64,000 bases of DNA, taken from contig NC_134652.1 in NCBI RefSeq assembly GCF_030463565.1, positions 14,299,397 to 14,363,396 on the forward strand, in the 5' to 3' direction. The stretch comes from Pelecanus crispus (Eukaryota; Chordata; Aves; Pelecaniformes; Pelecanidae). Positions 48,776-61,900 of this stretch are shown piece by piece. The translations under genes were made by a program, and so were the position numbers. The first letter of the stretch is position 1. Each line of letters begins with the position of its first letter. The notes below the pieces were generated by a model. The model ran no database searches, was not told the DNA's origin, and saw only the letters and a program-made list of their open reading frames with translations.

Positions 48776-48939
48776 AAGAGTGCGAGGAGTCCTCCCCTGA
48801 GGAGGAAGGAGCGGCAGAGACGACGTGTGATGAACTGACCACAACCCCCATTCCCTGTCCCCCTGCGCTGCTCGGGGGGAGGAGGCAGAGAAATCGGGAG
48901 TGAAGTTAAGCTGAAGAAGAAGGGAGGTTGAGGGGACGG

Positions 48940-49180
48940 TGTTTTAAGATTCGGTTTCATCTCTCATTACCCTACTCAGTTTTGATTGGTAATAAATGAA
49001 ACTGATTTTCCCCAAGTCGGGTCCGTTTTGCCCGTGACGGTAATTGCTGAGTGATCTCCCTGTCCTTATCTTGATCCATGAGCTTTTTGTTATATTTTCT
49101 GTCCCCTGTCCAGTTGAGAAGGAGGGTGATAGAGCAGCTTTGGTGGCCGCTTGGCATCCAGCCAGGGTCAACCCACCACA
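48940..49180 (+). mobile_element. Short 3' LTR of the mosaic ERV
   Basis: About 241 bp, starting TGTTTTAAG after a purine-rich tract (AAGAAGAAGGGAGG...GGGG, 48913-48937) and ending CCACCACA. It contains AATAAA near 48991 and a U5-like part (TCCTTATCTTGATCCATGAG... GGTGGCCGCTTGGCATCC) that aligns loosely with the R-U5 of the 579-bp LTR. U3 is very short and unlike the 5' LTR. Confidence 0.65.
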
Positions 49181-52100
49181 AGAAATCTGAATTTCAAGTT
49201 CAGCTAGAGGAATCCTCTTTACCTGCTTGTTTCATAAGTATCCACAGCCAAGTTCCAGCAACCACCCACCACCACTTAGCCTCCTGCTTAACCCTTTCCC
49301 TGGTTTAAGGGAATGGCACCTCCTTGTTAATATTCTAATGTGCTCTGGCTCTGGAAGGAAAGCCAAAGTGAGTTATGAATTCATACAATTAAACCACCAC
49401 TGTTTCTTTGGCGACATGCCTCCCAGCCCCATGAATGCTCTGCATACCTTTAATTAACAGCTCTGCCTTCCAGTGATTGCTGGGGCTGAATGAGCATTGA
49501 ACAGGTCTGAGAAGCAGCTGGTTTAAGAGTTGCAGCACAAGTCTACCTAGCCAGGAGATACAGTTTCCCAGCATCAACCACACACTGCAGTAAATGGAGG
49601 TTGAGAGTGCTGTGGCCCAGGATCATTAGCAGTGTTTGTTGTTTTAGTGCAACTTTGTCATGTAAAATAAATAAATAAACCCCCAAAAATAAACCTACCA
49701 TGCTTTAAAGCTCAGTCTGACAAGCTTGGCAACATTTTCCCCATTGAGCTGTCAATTTCCTGGACCTTTTTTTTTTTTTTTTTTTTACTGCTTCTGCATT
49801 GCCATGTAACAGAAGGGGTAACATCAATATAAAAATCCTTTTTCAGAAGGGCAATTGGCCATTATTACAGTATTATCTGCCATAGAGTAGGCAGATGCAG
49901 AGACAGAAAGAGGCCAACCCCAGCCACTAGAGATTGGTTTTGGCTGCCTCATATAGTAGTGAAAGAGTTTTCCTCTAGGCTTTGATCTGGATTCTTTCTT
50001 CAGAGATTCCAATTCTTTTTTTTTTTTTTAGCTCCTTATTTCCAGGCTTTCTTAAAGCCCTGATTCCAGTGTGCTGGCTTTCATCAGAAGTCTAGCAGCC
50101 TAGAGTTTCGGCATACAATTATGGCTACACTACGGTCCAGAAATGTGCTTCCCCCACCTGTGGACAATATTCCTACAGGCAGACAAAAGCTCCTGATGTA
50201 ACAACCACCCTGCAGATCAAACCTTAAATGTATGCTTTATGGCTGGCAATTTGGCTAGCACATTTAGACATAGCTGTCTGTTTATGCTTATCACTGCTTA
50301 TCACTGTCCTGAGAAGTCCTTCGCTCCTCGAGCAAAGGGACAGATCATCCCAAGCTTGGCTAATGAGCACGTGAGCTTGGAGTAAACCTCAGACTTGTCC
50401 TCTCAGTCTTATGAATATGCAATTGCCTTTCATTTGCAACTGTATTTATAAAAAATATGGAGCTGCCTTTTATTAACAGTTGTAGCCCACCAGCACAGTA
50501 TAGGGTTTGTGCACTGAAAGCCCTGCGTTGTGGACCTGGAAATGGTGTGCACACCAGCCATTCCCTCACGCTGCTGCATGGGTAATTGCTCTGTGTCTTG
50601 TTCCAGGTCTCTCTCCCCTTCAACATTCAACTTCTAAAATCAAAACTCCCAAGAGAAACTTCACACAAAAGGGCTGACTTTTACTTAGATTTATAAAGCA
50701 GCACTCTCTATTCCAGCTAGAGGCATCTCTAATCTTAGTTTTTATTACCACTTCAAAATAATCCCTGAGAGATGAGTTTGTGGTGGTGTACTTTGACACG
50801 TTTTTCAGCACATTGAGAATAAATGGCTGAATATGGGGAAGTTACACAAAGCAAATCAAGTCTGTCACACAGCAGAAATCCTCCACTAGGCTCTTGGCTT
50901 CATCATCATCTTCGTCAGGCCTATGTGGGAGGGCAAGTGTAAGACTAAAACAACTAACACAAAGCAGAGTGAGTATCTCTGCTGCCCTAGTTTAGTAGAT
51001 GATCAGACCTTAAAGACCTGGGCATTTTTGTTTTCAATACCCATATGTTGTTTAAATGTTTTAGATGGCAGAAGCTGACTCAATAATTATGGGGATAGGT
51101 CATAGGCATTTACAATTTCTCTTTTGGGGGAACAATACAAATAACATTTACCTCCTTCTCCCTTATTGTCCAATAAAACTCCTCTTTTGGTCATTAAAAG
51201 CTTCCCATAAAGTCTCCTTGTAACACTTAAAGCACATCTCTCCAGTGTGATGAGCTGCTGTACTTGCTACAGCCTGATCCGCCTCTCTCCACACAAGTTT
51301 CCCCATGGCATTTAAGACTGAAATCAAGTTACCCCCGTGTGGTACCTGACTTTTAGGAAAACTCAGAAAGGTCATGAAAAGTTCATGAGTCCAGGTCCAG
51401 TCCGCATCCCTGGTCCCCCAGCACAGTGACAGACTTCACTGCACAGGTAACACTTGCAAATGCAATAAGCAGCCTTTTCCACAAGCACAAGAAAAAGATC
51501 TCCTTTTATGCACTGCCTGGATATGTAACTGTTATATTGGGCAGTTCTTATGGATTTGACATGAAACACCCCTGTATCTCCCACCCTTCATGGTAATCAG
51601 ATACATAATTCTCATGTATGGCTAGTACTAAAGATCTGCAGACCTTAGAAAAATTGTTTATTCCACACAGGAATGTATTTCTGCTTCCCAGCTCTGCACA
51701 ATGTTGTTTTGCTACTATGCAAATCAGGGTGATGTTTATGTTGATACAAATTAGCACTTTTCAAGCGTTAAGTCGTCCAGAGAGGCAGGCAGGACAGTAA
51801 AGCCAGGAGAATAATTCACAGCAAATAATTTATCTAATGACTTTTTACCACTCATGGAATATCCACAAGCAAGGACAGAGTTTCCTTTATTTCAAGTAGG
51901 CAGAAATGTCTGTGCGATCATAAAACAAGAGCAACCTCAGAGGATATGGTGACCTACAGGCATGCTAACATTAATGTGGTCAGGTAGTGCTAGCAGTCAA
52001 GCTGGGAGCACTGGTCTCAGAATGGGATACTGCTCAGGATGTGCCCACTTCCTGAGCAGGTTTCATCCTCTCTGCTCAACTCTGTGTAATGGTTCTTTGC

Positions 52101-53744
52101 TTGCAGGTCTAAAAGCTAACTCAGGTCTGTCCCCAAGTGCCACTGGCACAGTATCAGATACATGTCTTGTATTTAGCTGGATTGTGTTTGTTTGGAAAGA
52201 GGATTTCTCAAGGTATTGGTTCAGTGGCTCCAACCAAATATTTGACCTGTTGTACCCCTTCCAAGTAAAATTCCAGGCAGTCCTGCCGTTTTCTAAAATG
52301 ATGAATTCATTATGGCAACATGAACTAGGTTATTTTTAGCCAGTTTCATATGCAGTCAGTGTGTGCATGCACAAGGGGGGTGGGGGGGGAGAGGAGGGTC
52401 TGTCCCTTCATCTCATGCCAAGTAACTTTTGAATCCATCAAACAACTTTAACCAAATTCCACAGATCTGTAGAGAGCTCAGAAATACTCAGCTCCAATAA
52501 ATTTGAGGCAAGCAGGCAGATGGATAGAGGACAAAGACTCTCATAATGCTGAGAAAGCGCACTAAAGACCTTTTAAATGTCCCCAATGCAGTAAAAGGCA
52601 GTTGGTGCTCATGCCTTCCTAGACCTGAAGAAAGAAGCTGTGAGGAAACAGGGTTGTGTTACTTCTGCTACTCTCAAAATGATCCACACAACTTTGTAGC
52701 AGAGAAGATGGAGGCAGCAAACAAACAGATATTCCTATCGTATTTATCAGACAATTCTGGTCCTGAAACAGAAATCTGAACAATCCAATGCTGTGGATCA
52801 ATTAATGTTACAGTGTTCCTCAAAAGAAACTTCACTTTCTAGTTACATTACATTTATGAGTGTCATCTTGGACTCCTCAGCTGCTAGAAGCAAAACCTCT
52901 GGCTGCAGAGGTGAGGGACTCCATAGAGCAAAGCTTTTCAGTCACTGTTTGCAGAGGTGTTGTCTTTGAATAGAAGCACTGAGTTTTTAAGTAATTATGA
53001 ATACATCTAGCTAAAACCAGAGCTTATCCAAACTTTCAGAGGAGGAAAAAAACAAAGGATCAGCAATTTCTCTTGAAGGTGGGTATCTTAGCTTTATTGT
53101 TCTGCTCTGAGGTGGAAGTGCAGGAGGCGCTGAGGTGAAACATTTAAACGCAGCCCTCACTGTGTAGGCATTGAGTGTTTGTAAAATGTCTGACTGTGGC
53201 ACTGTTTTAAAAATTGTGCACAAGAATGAAGATTAAAACCCCAATGAAGTGTCTTAGGTGCTCTGCAGGAAAAGGAGTCGATTTTAGATGTGAAACAATC
53301 TTCAAATCCACCAACAGACCCACAGCCATTAACAGTCTCAACTCAGTAAAGACTTAATCATGTGTAAGGAGCCAAGATTAAATTTCTGTCTTGTATTGTG
53401 CTGCTTTCCAGAAGTGCCACGACACAATGTCATTGGAAATCCAGTTAGGCACCTTTCTGCAGACAGTCTAACATTCAAGATCCAGCACAGTGCAATACAG
53501 GCCCAGCGGGCAGAGCTAGGCAGAACTGGGATCAGTAACCCACATTGTTCACAGCCTGACTCATCAGTCACTTCACCTCCCCAGGTGCATCTAGGCAGAA
53601 ATTCATTATATTGCTCCTAACCTTCAGTCTTGCTCTCTAGCCCTCTGCTGGGAATCAAATAGCAGAGGGCTTTCCCAAATCCACAGGGAGACAGTACTTA
53701 GCTTGCCAACATGTTCCAGGTCTCATCCCTGCCAGGTTGCACCA

Positions 53745-53774
53745 GGCAGGGCAGGGCAGGGCAGGGCAGGGCAG
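53745..53774. repeat. (GGCAG)6 microsatellite
   Basis: Six perfect GGCAG units in a row, flanked by GC-rich sequence. Confidence 0.95.
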
Positions 53775-56700
53775 GGCGGCCCTGGATGGTTCCTGTGCCT
53801 GTAAGCACAAGTGATGCATAGCGGCTCTGCCTGGCCTCCGTCACACAGGCGTTCCCACGGGACAGAGGCGTTCTGCCCCGTCAGCACAATATTCCTGCCA
53901 GTTCAGTTCACCTTTAGGGTTATCACATCACGTCAGTATTGTGAAGCTCCTGTATGCAAAACTAGAGAAAAGCAAGGCTTGTCCACATGCAGGTTTCTAC
54001 CAATGGCCCCACACAGACTCTCTCCTGCCAGAGCCACACCTGGCATAGCTTCGGAGGTGAAAAGTTTGATCCAGAGCAGAGATACACCAACTCAACACAA
54101 CCAAGCTACATAAAGCATATGAAGAGGAACTAAGAGGGACCAAGCCTGTGGGTTTGAAGGCATGTGTTGTATCAGAGCTGTTCCCACAAGGAGAAACAGC
54201 TGATTAATCATCGTGCCTTAGCTATTACAAGTAAGAGGAGACAGACTGCTTCCAAGTCTAAACAGGCACAGAAAAGAGCTGCGTGATGAATGCAGAGGGA
54301 GAAAAAAAAAGAGCCACCACTCTGACTTGTGGATTGGCCCAGAGTGCATTCCTGTTGAGAGCTCCCTTCTGAGGAAGGTCCGAGTGACAGGAAGAAAGGC
54401 ACAAAAGCATCCTTTGGGGAAACGGGAATGTATGCAGAGAGCTGTGGGAAGGACAGTATCAAGCCATAATGTCTCACTGTTGGTCCTCATTGATTCCTCA
54501 GGTGGTCTGAAGTTGACAGCTTTTGTTCTCCTTTTCCCCAGCCCTCCTATGCCTTCGCTGTGCAGCCACACAGGTAACTCATGCAAATGTTTTGCAGCTT
54601 ACAGGAAACAGTCTGCTCCTCACTCATCTTGTGGCTGTTCCGTGCCCCTTTTCTTGGCTCCGCCTCCCCTGGAGAGCTGGCTATTTCCATCAGCTTTGCC
54701 AAGAGTGGTGGTTCTAAGATGCAAGCCTGCAGCACATGCTGTAACTCTCCCAGACCGCCTCCTGCGCATCAGAAGATGGCTGTGAACAGGCTCAGTACAT
54801 TGGTCCCTTAATACAAGCTGCATTCTAACTTCCTGGCAGACTCAGATACAGTGTTACTGCACACTGCGAAACAGCTGTCATGCTCCACCTCAGACACAGC
54901 TGCCATCTCACTGACAAGTTCTAAATTCCCATTTTAGCAAATCATCAAAGTGCTTTATGAGGGGAAAAATCCTAACAACATCACATGGCATTACTAATTT
55001 ACGCAGCTAAATCAGCAACTGCCATCCCTGTTGGCTTTGGACCAGCAGCAGCAAAGACTGCTTCCATCTTACATTGGGGATGGTTTAGTAAAATCGCATC
55101 TGATCTCATGACTGTAAAGAGACTGCATTTTCATCAGCCATTCCCAAGTGAAACCAATGTCCAAAGAACAGAATGGTGAAATAATCAGGCTACCAGCAGA
55201 GAAAGAAGACAGGATAAGAAACAGCCAGTTCTCAAACCTTGATAATGCAGCGGAACATTACAGATGCCACGACAGTAGAAAACTGGGGAGAGCAGGCCCA
55301 GAAGATTTAACACTGTGCCAACAACACATGCCTAGCACATGCACTCACACACAGCCAAGCACCTCTGATGAGCAGGACAGACAGCTGTTAAATGAAACAT
55401 GTCAAGAAGCTAAGATCTCATTTTCTGCTCCTTTTTAACTGAGTAGAAAAAGCAAACAAGCCACAGGCATCTGCATGGAGTTCACAAAGGCTTTTCGGGT
55501 GTCCCTAGTATGTGACATTTCAGGCTTTTCAAATCAGTATCTCCAGATACTACCACTTCCAGCACAAGAACCACAGACCCTTCTAACACCTCCCTGGACA
55601 GACTCTTCTCAACAATTTCCCCAAGCGAGGCCTTCCTATCATAGCCACAGTCCCATTCACCCAAGTTCCCACCCAACTCACCCAAAACTCAGCAAACCCT
55701 CCCAGATCTGACAGCCTGGGTTCCCCCTCCATCTTGGCTCCCTGACACCTTGCTTTTAGCTTCAGTGTAAGGGATCCTAAAATAATGAAGAACAAGAAGG
55801 TGGACCACATCTTGCATTATGGTACCAACAACCACCTCAAGCACAGCAGTAGAGATACATGGACATGCTACAAATGCAGGACAGAATGAGGCCCAATGCC
55901 TTGCTAATCTGAAGTATCTATCCATCATGCTCCTAAACTCACTATTTTTACAAGACAGCCTCCATCCTTTTTTGTCTGACACTGGACTTTATTTTTTCTT
56001 TAACCTGTGCTGAGAGCAGTTATATTTGGTGGCACAAGAACAGGGAACAAAAAACCCCAACTCACCATTGTTTTTGAAAGCAATAGCACGACCACCAACT
56101 TTCAAGGGCAAAATATGGAGTAGAAGATGAGTAAATACAGTACTCATCTGTACAACGTACAATTTGATCCATAGAAGATTTTAAGGAGAGCTCTGACCAA
56201 AGAGCAGAGCTGTTCCATCTGCTTGATCCTTCTATTATTAACTTCCATCTTTTTCCTCTGTTGACCAAAACTGAAGATAGATGTTTTCTTTTCTTGGCCT
56301 CTTTAAACTAATATGATGTATCCTTTAGACCCATCCACCATGAAAAGAGCACACCAGTCCATTCCACATAACTTTTCCTTTCCTTTGAAGACTAGGCCAA
56401 AGTGTTGCATATTCATTACCACATCAAGAACACTGCCTCAGGCCTGCATTTCTTGGTGTGCTGTAGTGAGTTCAGGACCCCAGCTGTCTCCTGGGGAATT
56501 CAGAACACTGATATTTAATACTAAATTATAAGGCAGAATATTTAATTTTACTTTTTTTTTGCTGAAGTAGCATATTTATAATGGTACACTCTTCAGCCAC
56601 TAAATGAAGATGGGGAGAGCACATCTTTCTGTTCGCACAACACAGTCTCTGGGTTACCATGGTCTGGCTCTAGCCAGTTCAATTTTTGGATGCCAGTCTC

Positions 56701-57721
56701 TGCTCTTAACCCATTACTTGGATCTTCCTAATGTCACATCTCTCAATAATACACTGGAGCAAACTGCAGCATATTCCTATGTTGTTTATAGAAGCCAACT
56801 TAGAGCCTACTATACTAACAGCTTTAGCAAGCCCTACAGAAAGCACAGCAGCTAATAAAACCAAAATGTTCTGCAGTTAATCCTTGGAAGTTTGCCACCA
56901 AGATCCCACCAACACCATTTCAGAGACAGTGGCTTCATCAAGCTCAAACCCTTTCATCTTTTATGCTTTCATCTAATGAAACAGCCTAGATACACGTTCT
57001 GACAACACACCTCACAGCTTTATGCCGCCTCTGGGTTCTCTAATGATGATTTACGAAACATGTACAGCATCAGATCTGGACTGGGAAATTTTTTAAAGAA
57101 CATCAGCATTCTAGAAGGAACAGCAGAGTAATTAGTATTTCTCTAAGTAGTGCCAGATATGTTTAAAAGCCACAAAGATAAACAGGAGGGGAAAACCTGC
57201 ATAGTTTGAATTAAAGCTAGTAAGAGCATAAACAATACCCTCCAAGGGCCATAAGCTGACAAAGTTCCTGCTAATTCTTTTTCCTTATCAAATCTGTCTT
57301 TCATATCTGCTTTCCTACCTGAAGTTACACAAGCGTGCACCTCCTCAGAGTTAGTGTGCTGGGGTAGAACATGTTAAAGGTAAAAAAGAAAGATTAATCC
57401 AGTTTTCCTCCAGAAAAGCTCCAAGACACTCAGTGCCTCATTACCAGGAAAACCATGAACCACTACCTTCTGCTATGCTACCTTCCCTCATTGCAATGGG
57501 AGACAGATAGGAACAATCTTGTGTATCTCATGACAACCACCTCAGCACCACAGGAACCACAGCCCTGTCCTTGAACATACTGCTTTGCCTTATTTCTTTC
57601 TGCATGCTTATTCCCTGGAATTATGGCTGGTTTTGGTTGTTAGTGGTCTGACAGAGAAAGACATACAGAGCTGACCAACAACAGATGGGTAGTAGTTCTT
57701 TTAATCCCCTATGTGGAGAGG

Positions 57722-57749
57722 AAAAAAAAAAAAAAAAAGGAGAAAAAAA
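57722..57749. repeat. A-rich simple repeat
   Basis: About 17 A, then GGAG and 9 A, with GA-rich sequence following. No retroposed gene or SINE body was recognised next to it. Confidence 0.85.
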
Positions 57750-58709
57750 AAGGAGAGAGGAAGAAGTCTTTCCTGTGACTACTTTGGATTCAAATAACCT
57801 TGTCCCCACTCTGCTATATTAGCATATAGGATAGCTTTGAAAGATATCCCACTGCAAAGCTGTGTTCCAGCAAGCAAATGGCAGGATCAGAACATACTCA
57901 TTCCTTCACCAGCAGCGAGACACCACCAGTACGTTAACACCCTGACTGAACTCCTCCTACTTCAGTTCTCTGATTTCACTTACATCTTGACATGTATGGC
58001 AATGCTTTGAGCTCTGGAGCAGAACAGAACAGAAATGTCTTTCTGCTCAGGATATGGTTTCTGTTAGGTTTACTCCCTACTCCAGCCTTTAAGATAGCTG
58101 AGGTTAGGACCTAGAATAAACCTGACCCTACCTCAGAAGGACAGAGAAGGATTATAACCACACACTCCCCCAGCATATCTAGCCCAAACTGGAAGCCATT
58201 ACTAGATGGACCTGGCACATGTGACTTCGGCAGGGTTAAGTACGTAGGGTTGCAAGTTCAGTGGTTTGGCAGTAGTGGTGTCTAAAGAGGAGGACAGTTT
58301 GTACTAGCTAACCACATCTTAACTTCAGAGACCACACTATCTGTTTTAGCCTTTAGAGTGCCTCGCTCCTCTCTGCACAACCAGTCCAATGACTAATAGC
58401 TGCCTGGAAAGAGGAAGGAAAAACTGTGTTTAAAGACAACATTGTTTGCTTTTTTTTTTTTATTTTCAAGATACCAGTATTACAATTTTTAAACCAAGTA
58501 ACAGGGTCAGTTCAGGGACTGCCCACCAGCAATGCTTGCAAACAGGCGAGAGATAACAGAACATCACCTCTGAGTAAAGCCAACATTTTCCTTCACGTGA
58601 TATAAATGGCCAGCAATGACTTTCCATCTCCTGCCTGAATCCAGCAGATCCTCCTCCTGACAGGAAGGAGTGGAGTTCAGAGAAGATTTCTCAACCTTGT
58701 CAGCACAGA

Positions 58710-58715
58710 TTTATT
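58710..58715 (-). terminator. GSTO1: GSTO1 poly(A) signal
   Basis: AATAAA on the minus strand about 110 bp after the GSTO1 stop codon, followed by a TG-rich stretch (CTGTGCTGAC, AAGGTTGAG). This implies a short 3' UTR. Confidence 0.55.
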
Positions 58716-58827
58716 CCCCATTATGAAATGCAACTACAGAAGAGCCCACACCAAATTACACTAGATCCCCACAGCTCACACTGAAAAGAAGCGCTGACAC
58801 TTCAGCAAGCATGTGCCTACTGGCACC

Positions 58828-58981
58828 TCAGAGCCCATAATCACATGCCTCAGGGCTGTTCTTCAAATAGAGCTGGAGGTAATCTTTAAATGTCTGTGGG
58901 TCAGTCATTGTAGCCTTGACAGCAGGGTCCTCCTTCATGGCCTCCATCCAGCGTTGGAGCTTTGGGGTGTGATGCAGAGCG
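58828..58981 (-). CDS. GSTO1: GSTO1 terminal coding exon
   Basis: 154 coding nt. The acceptor is TTTTCCTGTAG, with AG at 58983-58982. The first base completes a codon split with the previous exon, followed by ALHHTPKL and, after 50 residues, a TGA at 58830-58828. It ends [10 protein letters not shown], the GSTO1 C-terminus. Confidence 0.95.
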
Positions 58982-61900
58982 CTACAGGAAAAGGAAAGAG
59001 ACCGAGTAATGCAAATGGGAAACTTGGAGGGCATCAAGGAAGCAAAACAGCTTGAGCGGTTCTATTTTACTGCTTGTTTTGCTTTCTCCCTCCCAGTATA
59101 ATGTTCAGCTCAGAGCAGGTGACAGAAACACATCAGATCATGGAAGACAGACTAGCATTTGGAAAGTGAAAGAATTCTCACAGAGCTTGTGCACTCTGCA
59201 AAGCTGAGCAAAAACACAAATGAGCACTTATCATGCAAGATATTGGCATGGTTTTGCTTATCATGCAAGATATTGGCATGGCTTTGCTTATGTTATCAGT
59301 GCTGCAAAAAACACAGCTCTTATTTATCATCTGCTCTGAGTTGAGGGCCGAGGCTTGTGCACCACTGCCTCCCTCTGGAATGCTTTGTTAATGATGATTC
59401 TTGAAACAAATGCTGTGTGTGGTGGTTGAATCCTCCTCCACCACTCACAAACCTCTTCTCTCCTCTCTCTTGCACACCAAGACAAGCTGTGCAGTTTGTA
59501 CTACCCTGCAACCCAGCAGCTTAAAACACAGACACAGTCTATTGAGGAAACTGAGGATTCAACTAATGGACTAAATCCATAAACCCACTCAGACATATCT
59601 GAAAAACACACAACTGTGTGGCAAACTGAAAGCTTAACAGTGTAATTTGTCGTTTTCATTCTCTTCTGGCAGATTGACCCAAGTACTTTGCATTACAATT
59701 ACCAACTCACAAGTTTAGTTAATGCATAACTTCTCCAGGTAGCATCTTTTCTTAACATATAATGGCTCAGATCCTCAATCATTCAAATCCCTTCCGACTC
59801 TAGACCTATCCTCCTATATTGTTTGTAATATTTCCCCTTCTAATCAAGGACCATACAGGAGACAAAGTCAGTCACCAACCCATCAGTAAAGCCCTCATTT
59901 TACAGTGCCTTCTTCAATGCTAAGGATTCCCTGCATCTTTCTTGTCCTTCAAGAATGCTTCAGGCACCAGGGTGAGACTGACTGTTCTATACTCATCCTC
60001 TGTTTTTATCACCCACTTCCTCATACAATCTGACTCTTTAGTCCTGTTTTAAGGCAGCTATAAAACAGTTTTCCTTTGATACCATATCCCTATATATTAA
60101 TGCAATACCATGGTAACTGGAGCTGTTTCAGGACATAACAGACCAAGACATTTATTTACATATTAAAAAATGCTATTACAACAGGGACAGATCTATTAGC
60201 TACAGCAAGGTTGGACACAGTTTACCCATCTCAAACCAAAATCACCCTCCTTTGTCAACCTAGGATTTCTGAAGAGAAGCAGAAGACCACATTTCAAGTC
60301 TGATGTCTTTGACCACATAATTTCAACCTAGGCCTCCATAACTCCACCCTCTTCAAATAAAGACCACTTTCATCTATGATGTTAGGGATGGAGAGAAGTC
60401 CTGTATTTTGACCACTTCTTCTAAATCTGTCAAAATTATCTGGTAGGAAAACAGACCTGGTGAGAGAAAGCCTGTTTACAGATCCCTGAACAACTCATCC
60501 CTCTTTTGAGAAGATGCTTCCCCCAAACTGTAACACAATACAAAACTTTCTTCAGCAGCCCCCAAGAGCGGCCCATTGCTGCAGAGTGTATGCAAAGGAT
60601 ATTTATGCTGAGGCACTTCAGTACGCACTAGAAGCCAGGCGAGGTACTCACTCCTTCAGCTGGAATGGTTCCAGACGTTCAAACCACGGCCAGATCATGT
60701 AGTCAAGCATGGAGATTGAGTCTCCACCGTAAAATACAGTGTTGCGTTTGGACAGAATCTGTGAGGGGCGAGAGATGACAACTGCCCTCAGAAGGAAAAC
60801 AACCTCAGCAGGACATTATAGTAACAAAACATTCCCACCTCCTAGTAGAATGTACACATAATGAAGGGATCAGACAGAAATAATGCAAATACAGCATGTT
60901 TCTCCTGTGCACACAATATATGCGGAGTCAGAGCTAGTCAGTAAAGTAGCTGTAGTATCAAGCTTAACTATTTCATACACTGTCAGTCCAGCTCTTCTCC
61001 AGTGGTTCAAAAACTCAAAATACGAATCATTAGCAAGCTGCAACTTGTACACAAACAAAGAGGAATTTAGCGCTCAGAATCTGTCAGTTCGTGATTTCTT
61101 ACTTGTCAAAAAGCATTAATGGCACAGACTGATCTAACGTAACAATGCACATGCATTTCTTGAGCAATACATCCAGCTAAATTTAACATCCAGGTAAACT
61201 AGACACCGTTTTAGCAGGGACTCTTTCCCCATGGCACTTGTGGCCAAGTGGTGTCAGGAAAACATTTCTAACTTTACATCTAGAACTGGATTTGATTCCA
61301 GGTGCAAAGGGAACAGGAAGCAAGTGTAACATCCACATACACCAGGAAGAGATGCCCTACAGCTCAGCACAGAAAGCAGGGCCACAAAGAATGCAGCAAG
61401 TTCTCCGGTTACATTTATGTTTCTGATACGTTTCAAGTGCCATGGTGATCCAAGTTTAACTTGCTTTAAGGAACCTCCAGAGCTTGGTCTCTTCTTTCAT
61501 ACGACTAGTCCCTCTGTTTTCCGGCACTTTGGCATTTTGAAGGTGGAACTCGAGAGACCTTACAAATCTTTGTCTTTTTGGACACACTACGCTATACTCC
61601 TATGACAGTTACTCCCTGTCCCCTAACCCCCATGATCTAGTAGAAATTTTAAAGCAGTCCTTCAGGAAGCATCAAGCTGTTTGAATTACCGGGTGTCTGG
61701 CAGAATATAACCCAGCAGTTGCAGAGCCAGGAACACAGGTCTCTCTGTTGGGTAGCAGCAAACTAAATACAGGAGTGTTTCAAAACACTTCCCTTCTTGA
61801 ATATCTCTTGCAACAGGCTAAGTGAAGTTTGCATGGCTCTGTTCCTTCCTCCCACCCTCAGCTGACCTTCAGCTGCTCCTGCAAAATCCTTCAGGATATA

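Larger units (their letters stand above)
46432..49180 (+). mobile_element. Mosaic endogenous retrovirus, 2.75 kb, with unlike LTRs
   Basis: A 579-bp 5' LTR (46432-47010), a primer-binding site at 47018, an internal region with a hydrophobic ORF and a broken gag-like frame, a GC-rich minisatellite block, a purine-rich tract and a short 3' LTR (48940-49180). The two LTRs share the R-U5 plan but differ in U3 and length, so this is not a simple provirus. No pol, protease or env sequence is present. A 5-bp match, ACAAG, occurs at 46427-46431 and 49178-49182, but the right copy overlaps the terminal CA of the 3' LTR, so the duplication is ambiguous. It lies about 0.35 kb after the probable ITPRIP poly(A) site, on the same strand. 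Confidence 0.85.
49181..58689. other. Intergenic region between ITPRIP/ERV and GSTO1
   Basis: About 9.5 kb with no exon recognised. In particular, no second omega-class GST exon was seen where human has GSTO2. It holds T-runs near 49767-49787 and 50015-50027, a G-rich tract near 52375-52391, the GGCAG microsatellite at 53745-53774, and an A-rich tract at 57722-57749. Short open frames look random. Confidence 0.7.

Noticed and set aside
47970-48960. Minus-strand frames of 293 and 261 codons
   Set aside because: They lie over the stop-poor GC-rich repeats of the ERV and read the element backwards.
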